This document shows positions 16,940-23,356 of a stretch of 36,506 bases of DNA, in pieces. The stretch is from Robiginitomaculum sp. (GTDB lineage: Bacteria; Pseudomonadota; Alphaproteobacteria; Caulobacterales; Maricaulaceae), in NCBI GenBank assembly GCA_016763185.1, contig JAESUG010000024.1, positions 1 through 36,506 of the forward strand. The letters are read 5' to 3'. Positions within the stretch are counted from its first letter, which is position 1. The number at the start of each line of letters is the position of its first letter. Under the pieces are notes generated by a model that was not told where the DNA came from, did not search any database, and was given only the letters and a program-made list of their open reading frames with translations. A program made the position numbers and the translations under genes.

Positions 16940-17689
16940 GTGACCCGAAAAATGCTAATCGCCGGAAATTGGAAAATGAACGGTCTGCGCAATCAAAAGG
17001 CTGAATTTCGAGAAATGATCTCGTGTATTTCACCACAACAATTTGCACGAAATGATATTTTGATTTGCCCACCGGCGACATTATTGACTAGCTTTGCCGG
17101 TGTTGCCGATGGGACTGGCATGAAGGTGGGCGGCGAAGACTGTCACCCAAACCGTTCCGGCGCGCACACCGGTGATATTTCTGCTGAAATGTTGGCTGAT
17201 GCTGGCGCTAGCTATTGCATTGTCGGCCATTCCGAACGCCGCGCTGATTATCAAGAAACCGACGAATTGGTTAAAACTAAAGCGATAGCTGCAATCCGCG
17301 CCGGGTTGATTGCCATTGTCTGCGTTGGCGAAACCCTAACCCAACGACAATCCGGCCAAGCCATTGCAACCGTAGGACAACAAATTCGAGGCTCGCTACC
17401 CGATGGAGCTAATGCGGACAATTGCGTCATTGCCTATGAGCCAGTGTGGGCGATTGGCACCGGTGAAACGGCAACTTTGGACGATATTACCGAAGTCCAC
17501 GGCGCCATTCGCTCATTATTGTTTGAACTTGGTGGTGATGATCTAGCGCAAACTCGTATTTTATATGGCGGTTCAGTAAAACCCGGTAATGCCAAGCAAA
17601 TTTTTGGATTGCTTGACGTTGATGGCGGTTTAATCGGCGGCGCTAGCCTAAAAGCCGACGACTTTTGCGCGATTGTCGCTGCGGGTTAA
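16940..17689 (+). CDS. tpiA: Triosephosphate isomerase
   Basis: TpiA interconverts dihydroxyacetone phosphate and glyceraldehyde 3-phosphate. From GTG 16940 the protein has 249 residues. It shows the substrate Lys in [10 protein letters not shown], the catalytic His in IVGHSERR near residue 95, the catalytic Glu in [11 protein letters not shown] near 165, and the phosphate-binding [13 protein letters not shown] near 208. The GTG has GGAG (16930-16933) 6 bases upstream. An in-frame ATG at 16928 has no ribosome site, and its extra four residues are absent from relatives. The gene is divergent from the foldase-trp operon. Confidence 0.95.
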   Translation: MTRKMLIAGNWKMNGLRNQKAEFREMISCISPQQFARNDILICPPATLLTSFAGVADGTGMKVGGEDCHPNRSGAHTGDISAEMLADAGASYCIVGHSERRADYQETDELVKTKAIAAIRAGLIAIVCVGETLTQRQSGQAIATVGQQIRGSLPDGANADNCVIAYEPVWAIGTGETATLDDITEVHGAIRSLLFELGGDDLAQTRILYGGSVKPGNAKQIFGLLDVDGGLIGGASLKADDFCAIVAAG

Positions 17690-17764
17690 GGTAAGCGAAG
17701 CAGAGGGCAAACCCGATACAAATCCTCCTCTGGCATCATTCTAGTATAAATCCAATCTACCGTC

Positions 17765-17784
17765 ACCCCAATACAAATCGGGGT
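17765..17784. repeat. Short inverted repeat, REP-like, downstream of tpiA
   Basis: ACCCC (17765-17769) and GGGGT (17780-17784) form a 5-bp stem with a 10-base AT-rich loop, flanked by GTC on the left and CCAA on the right. The GTCACCCC...GGGGTCCA frame resembles the REP-type palindromes frequent between alphaproteobacterial genes. TTTT follows a few bases later, so it could also act as a weak terminator for tpiA. Short stem, moderate support. Confidence 0.4.
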
Positions 17785-17832
17785 CCAATTTTGCGGGGGG
17801 AAGGACTTTCTAGTCACGTATTCACTGCGGGC

Positions 17833-17997
17833 GGCTTCGCCAACTTCTTAGCAAGAAGCACCCCCTCCGCCGGCTTCGCCAAGTTTTTGCTAAGAAGCAC
17901 CCCCTCCGGCGGCTTCGCCAACTTCTTAGTAAGAAGCACCCCCTCCGCCGGCTTCGCCAAGTTTTTGCTAAGAAGCGCCCCCTCCGACGGCTTCGCC
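17833..17997. repeat. Tandem repeat, 39-bp unit, four copies of two alternating types
   Basis: Units start at 17833, 17872, 17911 and 17950 with exact 39-bp spacing, and a partial fifth begins at 17989 (GGCTTCGCC). All share GGCTTCGCCAA at the left and CCCCTCCG near the right. Units 1 and 3 (type A) carry AACTTCTTAGYAAGAAG; units 2 and 4 (type B) carry AAGTTTTTGCTAAGAAG. The pattern A-B-A-B means a 78-bp higher-order repeat. Type A contains its own hairpin (CTTCTT/AAGAAG). CTTCTTAGCAA of the first A unit (17844-17854) is the exact reverse complement of TTGCTAAGAAG in the neighbouring B unit (17887-17897). Confidence 0.95.
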
Positions 17998-18044
17998 GCC
18001 ACCTCCCCCATCAAGAGGGAAGATAAGAAGAGTTCGGGCATTCA

Positions 18045-18142
18045 ACCCCGGTCCCCGGCCCTCGCGCCGGGGTCCAGCCTTTTGAGAAATTTTTCATACG
18101 GCACAAAGAACTGGACCCCGGCTCAAGGCCGGGGACCGGGGT
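18045..18142. repeat. Long REP/BIME-like inverted repeat
   Basis: The left arm (18045-18077) and right arm (18111-18142) are near-perfect reverse complements: a matched 16-base outer segment (ACCCCGGTCCCCGGCC) and a matched 12-base inner segment (GCCGGGGTCCAG), differing only in a 4-5 base linker. A 33-base AT-rich spacer (18078-18110) separates the arms. Each arm also folds on itself through CCCCGGC/GCCGGGG. This double-palindrome build is typical of REP pairs (BIME-like units), and GGACCCCGG cores are common in alphaproteobacterial intergenic repeats. No RAYT transposase is in the window. Confidence 0.85.
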
Positions 18143-18182
18143 ATGGGAATAGGATTGCTGAATCAACCGGCTCTCGGCTGTG

Positions 18183-18262
18183 CCAAATTCCTGGGAAACT
18201 AAATTCCTAGGAAGTCAAATTTCTAGGAAGCCAAATTCCTAGGAAGCCAAATTTCTAGAAAA
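18183..18262. repeat. Tandem repeat, 16-bp unit, five copies
   Basis: Five consecutive 16-base units start at 18183, 18199, 18215, 18231 and 18247. The consensus is YYAAATTYCTAGGAAG. Copies 2 and 4 contain the perfect 10-base palindrome TTCCTAGGAA. The first and last copies are the most diverged (CTGGGAAA, CTAGAAAA), as expected for a decaying array. The 16-base period is not a multiple of 3, which argues against a coding role. It could be a set of protein-binding sites or a simple slippage product. Confidence 0.9.
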
Positions 18263-18439
18263 AACGTCATCAAAAAGGACGAGCACACCTTTGGTCGGGA
18301 GTGATTTGAGATGAGCCATTTCGCTTGCCAATGAAAGCATTGTTTCGCCATTTATTGCACCAAAAAAGCTTAAAAACGCCATTTTTATCCATTAATTGCT
18401 GATAATATCGAGGATAAGTTGCAAGCATCACCGCTTATG

Positions 18440-18466
18440 GTTCAACCGGTATAATGGATGTTGAAC
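18440..18466. promoter_or_regulatory. Candidate operator: 7-bp inverted repeat around a TATAAT
   Basis: GTTCAAC (18440-18446) and its exact reverse complement GTTGAAC (18460-18466) flank a 13-base centre containing TATAAT (18450-18455). A repressor site overlapping a -10 box would look like this. A convincing -35 at the right distance is not visible, and lipA starts about 270 bases downstream, so the target is unclear. A frame of 17 codons starts at ATG 18454; I do not claim it as a gene. Confidence 0.35.
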
Positions 18467-18733
18467 TTGGATATTACGAATTTCAATATGGCTCTTTGAT
18501 ACGGTAAATACTGCACAAACCATAGCTATAGATGGGTTGTCTATCCATTGTACAAAAACATCACGAATATAAAAACCAGTCCTTTTGCTCTTCTTTCACG
18601 ACTTTTGCTTACGCTTCTATCGAGGGATAGGGCTAAATATGTTTAAGTCTCTTAATGTGCAGAAATTACGAAACCCCTTGTGTTGCGCGATGGCTGGCTT
18701 ACATCTAGGGCTGAACCAATATTTGGGCTGATT

Positions 18734-19693
18734 ATGGCAACGCTGATTAACATCCACGATAAACCAACCATTCGGCATCCGGAAAAGCAAAAACGGGCCG
18801 ATAGTGAGGTATTGCGCAAACCGGCATGGATCCGGGTGAAGGCTCCGGTGGGCAAAGGCTATGCCGCGACCCGTAAAATTGTTCACGACAAAGGGTTGCA
18901 CACAGTTTGCGAGGAGGCGGCTTGTCCTAATATTGGCGAGTGCTGGGAAAAGAAACACGCGACTTTGATGATTATGGGTGATATTTGCACCCGCGCCTGT
19001 GCATTTTGTAATATCCGCACTGGAATGCCGGGGCCATTGGACGCAGATGAACCACAAAAGGCGGCCCTAGCTGTGCAAGAAATGGGGTTAAACCATGTGG
19101 TCATCACCTCGGTCGATCGTGATGATTTGGCCGATGGCGGCGCTGAACACTTTGCGCAAACGGTGCGGGCCATTCGGGTGGCCAATCCAAATACGACGAT
19201 TGAAATCCTGACACCGGATTTTTTGCGTAAACCCGGTGCGGCGGAAACCATGATTGATGCCAAACCAGATGTGTTTAATCACAATTTGGAGACCGTGCCG
19301 TCGAATTATTTAAAAATTCGTCCGGGCGCTCGTTATTTTCATTCGTTGCGATTGTTGCAAATGGTCAAAGAGCGCGACCCGGAACAATTTACCAAATCCG
19401 GTATTATGGTTGGCCTTGGCGAAACCAAACAAGAGATCATGCAGGTGATGGACGATATGCGGGCGGCGGATGTCGACTTCATTACCATCGGCCAGTATTT
19501 GCAGCCGACCCGCAAACACGCGCCTATTTCTAGGTTTATGCCCCCGGACGAGTTCAAGGCATTGGAAGTTATTGCCCGCTCCAAAGGGTTTTTAATGGTG
19601 TCTAGCAGTCCGTTAACGCGCTCCAGTCACCATGCGGGCGAGGATTTTGCCAAACTAAAATTGGCCAGATTGGCCAAGTACGACAGCAGATGA
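18734..19693 (+). CDS. lipA: Lipoyl synthase
   Basis: LipA inserts two sulfurs into protein-bound octanoyl groups, activating the lipoyl domains of 2-oxoacid dehydrogenases. The 319-residue protein has the auxiliary-cluster Cys set in [13 protein letters not shown] (about residues 60-72) and the radical SAM motif [10 protein letters not shown] near 86, then [13 protein letters not shown] and GLGETKQEI. It ends with the [11 protein letters not shown] segment, whose Ser ligates the auxiliary cluster. ATG 18734 gives the normal length; an upstream in-frame ATG at 18680 would add 18 non-conserved residues. The stop overlaps coq10 by 4 bases. Confidence 0.96.
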   Translation: MATLINIHDKPTIRHPEKQKRADSEVLRKPAWIRVKAPVGKGYAATRKIVHDKGLHTVCEEAACPNIGECWEKKHATLMIMGDICTRACAFCNIRTGMPGPLDADEPQKAALAVQEMGLNHVVITSVDRDDLADGGAEHFAQTVRAIRVANPNTTIEILTPDFLRKPGAAETMIDAKPDVFNHNLETVPSNYLKIRPGARYFHSLRLLQMVKERDPEQFTKSGIMVGLGETKQEIMQVMDDMRAADVDFITIGQYLQPTRKHAPISRFMPPDEFKALEVIARSKGFLMVSSSPLTRSSHHAGEDFAKLKLARLAKYDSR

Positions 19694-20190
19694 CGGTTCG
19701 CCATGTTTTTCGACATTTGCCGTATCCGCCAGATGATTTGCACAATCTGGCGTGGGATGTGGAAGACTATCCAAGCTTCATCCATTTCATTACGGCATTA
19801 CGAATATTAAAGAAAACACCCACCAATATGCGGGCCGAAGTTCGGGTTCGCTACAAGGTGTTACGGGAATCCTTTATCACGGACGTAAGGCGGGATTTGG
19901 ATACAAAAGAAATATTCGTATCCCTAGCCCACGGGCCGTTGCGGACTTTAGAAAATCATTGGCGGTTTCACCCGCTATCTGATGGTTCGACCTTGGTTGA
20001 GTTTTGGGTGGAATTTTCGTTTTCAATACCTTGGCTAGGTAAGATATTTCGCAATAAAGCACTAAGAGCCGAGCATCAAATCTTGCAGGCCTTTGAAACC
20101 CAAGCCAGCAAACGCTTTACGCCCATATCAACCAGCGCCCTGATGGACAAAGAAATTGCGGATTTACAGGCTCTTCGCCAACATGGATAA
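19690..20190 (+). CDS. Coq10/RatA-type START-domain protein
   Basis: The 166-residue protein belongs to the polyketide-cyclase/START family related to mitochondrial Coq10 and bacterial RatA. It begins [33 protein letters not shown], cut by family convention into a strand followed by the YPxF turn. It also has [14 protein letters not shown], an LENHWRF strand and a long C-terminal helix (about 118-150). Coq10 proteins bind ubiquinone and help its function or synthesis. It overlaps lipA by an ATGA and is the second gene of that operon, a common alphaproteobacterial pair. Its 3' end overlaps convergent cinA by 27 bases. Confidence 0.88.
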   Translation: MTVRHVFRHLPYPPDDLHNLAWDVEDYPSFIHFITALRILKKTPTNMRAEVRVRYKVLRESFITDVRRDLDTKEIFVSLAHGPLRTLENHWRFHPLSDGSTLVEFWVEFSFSIPWLGKIFRNKALRAEHQILQAFETQASKRFTPISTSALMDKEIADLQALRQHG

Positions 20191-20652
20191 GGCTTGGCGC
20201 ACACTGTTCATGCGGATGATGGCCCGGCCTTCATCATCGAAAATATGTTCAATGGTCTGGGTTTTATAGCCAATTTTGGCTAGGCCGAAACAAACCAGTC
20301 CAACGGGTTTGTCGATGGTTCCGCCGCCCGGTCCAGCAATACCGGTGATGGCCACGGCAATATCGGCGCTGGAGGCGGATAACGCGCCTTCAGCCATGAA
20401 TGCGGCGACTTGTTCACTTACGGCACCGTGTTCGACCAACATGCCTTGTGGCACACCCAATAGGGAGGTTTTCGCCTTGTAGGAATAGGTGGTGAAGCCA
20501 CAATCGAATACTTCGGACGACCCATCGACGGCGGTAAGGGCCGCGCTTAGCAAACCACCGGTACAGCTTTCGGCAGCGGCGATCATGTTCTTGCCATTTC
20601 TGGCCCGTGATAACACATCTGTGGCCAGTCCTAAAATATCATCGGGGAACAT
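20164..20652 (-). CDS. CinA C-terminal-domain protein (nicotinamide-nucleotide amidohydrolase type)
   Basis: The 162-residue protein is a stand-alone CinA C-terminal domain, the PncC type that deamidates nicotinamide mononucleotide in NAD recycling. It shows AAESCTGGLLSAALTAVDGSSEVFDCGFTTYS near residues 28-60, with the catalytic Ser and the family's conserved CTGG, and VAITGIAGPGGGTIDKPVGLV near 100-120. ATG 20652 has AGGA six bases before it; a GTG codon immediately upstream is a possible alternative. It follows pgpA directly, in the ispDF-pgpA-cinA operon. Confidence 0.92.
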   Translation of the reverse strand: MFPDDILGLATDVLSRARNGKNMIAAAESCTGGLLSAALTAVDGSSEVFDCGFTTYSYKAKTSLLGVPQGMLVEHGAVSEQVAAFMAEGALSASSADIAVAITGIAGPGGGTIDKPVGLVCFGLAKIGYKTQTIEHIFDDEGRAIIRMNSVRQALSMLAKSL

Positions 20653-20655
20653 CAC

Positions 20656-21117
20656 TTATCCTAAACTTGTCACAAACAACTGACATACCAACATCAACAC
20701 CCCGGCGACAAGGCCCGCTAACATATCATCGGACATTATCCCCCAACCCTTTGGAAGTTTTTCCAAACGGCCTATCCACCATAGTTTCGTAATATCAAAA
20801 AACCGGAACAATACGAAGGCACCAACCACTTGCCAGATGACCGGCCCCACAAACACCAAAGCCAGCCACATGCCGGCAACTTCGTCTATGACCACTTCGG
20901 AGGGGTCTTTGCCGCCGGTGGTGGTGACGTACATGCTTGATGTCCAAACACCAATTGCAAATATAAGGAGACTTAGGAACAACAAGACCGGCCAACCCGC
21001 ATTGATCAACACCCATATCCCAATAGGCAACGCCGCCAACGAGCCCCATGTCCCTGGTGCCGGACGTAATAACCCAATTCCAAAAAAGGTAACGATCAGT
21101 TTGACAATCAATTTCAT
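20656..21117 (-). CDS. pgpA: Phosphatidylglycerophosphatase A
   Basis: PgpA dephosphorylates phosphatidylglycerophosphate to phosphatidylglycerol in the inner membrane. From ATG 21117 the protein has 153 residues. It shows the conserved APGTWGSLAALP near residue 22, DPSEVVIDEVAGMW near 75 with the acidic metal-binding residues, and FRFFDITKLWWIGRLEKLPKGWGIMSDDMLAG near 110-140, plus four hydrophobic segments. The start overlaps the ispDF stop by ATGA; an earlier in-frame start at 21144 is less likely. It lies directly before cinA. Confidence 0.93.
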   Translation of the reverse strand: MKLIVKLIVTFFGIGLLRPAPGTWGSLAALPIGIWVLINAGWPVLLFLSLLIFAIGVWTSSMYVTTTGGKDPSEVVIDEVAGMWLALVFVGPVIWQVVGAFVLFRFFDITKLWWIGRLEKLPKGWGIMSDDMLAGLVAGVLMLVCQLFVTSLG

Positions 21118-22274
21118 GGGCGGTCTTTCTCGATGGTGACACAAGCTTGGGCCATAATGCCTTCGCCTCTGCCGGTAAAGCCAAGCTGTTCAGTGGTGGT
21201 AGCTTTGACGCTGACTTGGGTAATGTTCACCCCCAAGATATTGGCAACGCGCTCACGCATGGCCTGGCGGTGTGGTTTGATTTTCGGTGCTTCACAAACC
21301 AAGGTAACGTCGACATGAACCAATGTGCCGCCATGTTGCTCCGTTAGCTGTTGGGCGTGGCGCAAAAACAAACTGGAATTTGCGTTCTCCCATTGCGGGT
21401 CAGACGGTGGAAAATGATCGCCAATATCGCCCAAGGCCATCGCCCCCAGTATCGCATCTGTAATCGCATGCAAACCAACATCGGCGTCTGAATGACCGCG
21501 CAAGGACAACTCGCCATCAATGAAAACACCACACAAGGTCATGCCATCGCCTTGGCAAGTTTGATGAACATCAAAACCAGTACCACTGACGTAAATTTTT
21601 GCGGGTCTGTTCATGATGAGCTCTGCTTGTTCAAGGTCGTGGCGGGTGGTAATTTTAACATTTTGTGGGTTTCCAGCAATGGTGTTGCACAGCAACCCCG
21701 CCGCTGCGGCCACGGCTAAATCATCATGAAAGTCGGCGGTTTGATCGAGGGCAGCATAGGCGGCAACCAAGGGTAAAAACCCGAACCCTTGGGGGGTTTG
21801 CACACGTTGGAACTGGTTGCGATCGGCATCCGCTAAAATCTCACCGGTTGCACCGTCAACCTGTTTGATGGCATCCACCAGCGGTAAGGCAGGCGCACAG
21901 GCCACGCCTTGTTGTGTCATTTGCAGCACATTGCTGATGTCTTGGGCGTGAACAAATGGGCGAGCGCCATCATGGATGAGCACATAGTCCGGCGCACGGT
22001 TTTGCAAGGCCTGCAAGCCAGCTTGTACCGACTGACACCGGGTTGCGCCGCCAAAGACATAAGCGGGTTCAACGCCATCAAAAGCCTGTTGTAATAAGGG
22101 CAGGGCGTCTGCCGCAATCACAATAACAACGTCGTCAATATCAGGATGGTTTGCAAACGCAGCATAGCTATGGCGCAAAATGGCTTGGCCGCCCAATACG
22201 CAATACTGTTTGGGCAGTTCCCCGCCAAATCGGGTACCTGATCCTGCGGCAACGATAATGGCTGCTGTTTTCAT
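21114..22274 (-). CDS. ispDF: Bifunctional IspDF (MEP cytidylyltransferase / MECDP synthase)
   Basis: This 386-residue fusion carries out two steps of the non-mevalonate isoprenoid pathway. The IspD half (about 1-225) has the CTP-binding AAGSGTRFGGELPKQY, LIHDGARPFV and FQRVQTPQGF. The IspF half (about 228-386) has GTGFDVHQ and LRGHSDADVGLHAITDAILG with metal ligands Asp and His, then GDIGDHFPPSD and the C-terminal TTTEQLGFTGRGEGI. The IspDF fusion is characteristic of alphaproteobacteria and some epsilonproteobacteria. It heads a minus-strand operon with pgpA and cinA and is divergent from dusB. Confidence 0.97.
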   Translation of the reverse strand: MKTAAIIVAAGSGTRFGGELPKQYCVLGGQAILRHSYAAFANHPDIDDVVIVIAADALPLLQQAFDGVEPAYVFGGATRCQSVQAGLQALQNRAPDYVLIHDGARPFVHAQDISNVLQMTQQGVACAPALPLVDAIKQVDGATGEILADADRNQFQRVQTPQGFGFLPLVAAYAALDQTADFHDDLAVAAAAGLLCNTIAGNPQNVKITTRHDLEQAELIMNRPAKIYVSGTGFDVHQTCQGDGMTLCGVFIDGELSLRGHSDADVGLHAITDAILGAMALGDIGDHFPPSDPQWENANSSLFLRHAQQLTEQHGGTLVHVDVTLVCEAPKIKPHRQAMRERVANILGVNITQVSVKATTTEQLGFTGRGEGIMAQACVTIEKDRP

Positions 22275-22353
22275 TCAAAGTTTGCTTCCAAAATGTTTCA
22301 TCAACCCGTACAAGACTGCATAAGCTGCCACACTAGCCATTGTCCACCTGCAC

Positions 22354-23355
22354 ATGACATTTCACATCGAAGATATTTATCTACAAAACCCGGTATTGCT
22401 GGCACCGATGTCTGGCGTGACGGATCTACCCTTTCGCAATCTGGTGCGCAAATTGGGCGCAGGCTTGGTGATTAGCGAAATGACCGCGAGCGAGCAATTG
22501 GTATTGGGCCGCACTGATATGGTCCGTAAAATCACTCAAGATAGCTCAGGGCCATTTGTGGTGCAATTGGCTGGCCGCGAGGCGAAATGGATGGCAGCGG
22601 GCGCAAAGCTCGCCGTTGCTGCCGGTGCTGATATAATCGACATGAATATGGGCTGTCCGGCCCGCCATGTAACCAAAGGCGCATCTGGCTCGGCATTGAT
22701 GCGTGATTTGGACCACGCCATGACCTTGGTCGAGGCGGTGATCGGTGCGGTTGAGGTGCCGGTTACGTTAAAAATGCGCTTGGGCTGGGACCACCAATCG
22801 CTCAATGCTCCAGAATTGGCGCGCCGGGCCGAGAGTGCCGGGATTGCGATGATCACCGTTCATGGGCGAACCCGGTGCCAGTTTTACAAGGGCCAAGCCG
22901 ATTGGAACGCCGTTCGCGCCGTTCGCGAGGTCATTGATGTGCCTTTGGTGGTCAATGGCGATATTGGCACCACGGCCGAGGCCAGAGCCGCCCTTGCGCA
23001 ATCGGGAGCAGACGGCGTAATGGTCGGGCGCAAAGCTTGTGGGCGGCCTTGGTTGCCGGGCTATATTGCCAATGAGTTGGCTGGAAAATCAGCAGGTGTT
23101 CCAAACCTTTCGCAGCAACTTGACTTTTTGCTAGAGCAATTCTCTGGGAGTTTGGATTTATATGGGCCAATTCTTGGGGTAAAAATGTTTCGCAAACATA
23201 TTGCTTGGACGGTCGATGCCGCATTTGCCGGCGCTATGGATTGTGCGAAATACACGAAACACCGAGGTCTCTTGTGCCGGTTGTCAGAGCCAGAACAAAT
23301 TCGGGATGGTTTGAGCGAAATGTTTCTTCAACCCAATCATCAGGCATGGATGTAG
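22354..23355 (+). CDS. dusB: tRNA-dihydrouridine synthase B
   Basis: A flavin enzyme reducing uridines in tRNA. The 333-residue protein has LLAPMSGVTDLPFR at the FMN site near residue 15, SEMTASEQL, the catalytic Cys in MNMGCPARHVTKGASGSALM near 98, the KMRLGWDH segment, ITVHGRTRCQFYKG near 168 and VMVGRKACGRPWL near 225. It begins the long plus-strand cluster that in alphaproteobacteria normally continues ntrB-ntrC-ntrY-ntrX; here an ntrC-like gene starts one base after its stop. Confidence 0.95.
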   Translation: MTFHIEDIYLQNPVLLAPMSGVTDLPFRNLVRKLGAGLVISEMTASEQLVLGRTDMVRKITQDSSGPFVVQLAGREAKWMAAGAKLAVAAGADIIDMNMGCPARHVTKGASGSALMRDLDHAMTLVEAVIGAVEVPVTLKMRLGWDHQSLNAPELARRAESAGIAMITVHGRTRCQFYKGQADWNAVRAVREVIDVPLVVNGDIGTTAEARAALAQSGADGVMVGRKACGRPWLPGYIANELAGKSAGVPNLSQQLDFLLEQFSGSLDLYGPILGVKMFRKHIAWTVDAAFAGAMDCAKYTKHRGLLCRLSEPEQIRDGLSEMFLQPNHQAWM

Positions 23356-23356
23356 T

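Larger units (their letters stand above)
17690..18733. other. Gene-free repeat-rich interval between tpiA and lipA
   Basis: About 1,040 bases contain no protein frame I can support. From left to right they hold: a short REP-like inverted repeat (17765-17784), a 39-bp alternating tandem repeat (17833-17997), a C-rich tail with a TCCC/GGGA inverted pair (to about 18023), a long REP-like inverted repeat (18045-18142), a 16-bp tandem repeat (18183-18262), then AT-rich sequence with one palindrome around a TATAAT (18440-18466) before lipA. The promoter of lipA is presumably in the last 270 bases. Long open frames on both strands here are products of the 39-bp period. Confidence 0.85.

Noticed and set aside
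17814-18041. A minus-strand 75-codon frame with repeats like KLAKPPEGVLLSK
   Set aside because: Same cause as the plus-strand frame over the 39-bp array. It looks like a cationic repeat peptide, but nothing outside the array supports coding.
17791-18210. A plus-strand 139-codon frame with 13-residue repeats (GGFANFL/AGFAKFL)
   Set aside because: The repeat arises because the 39-bp DNA unit is a multiple of three. The frame runs on through the REP-like palindrome, has no ribosome site, and the opposite strand is equally open.
18454-18507. A 17-codon frame (MDVELGYYEF...) starting inside the GTTCAAC palindrome
   Set aside because: Too short, no Shine-Dalgarno, and the ATG overlaps the TATAAT; chance is likely.
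17690-18733. A tRNA or riboswitch in the tpiA-lipA interval
   Set aside because: No cloverleaf or TTCRANY-type arm was found by eye, and no known riboswitch core was recognised.
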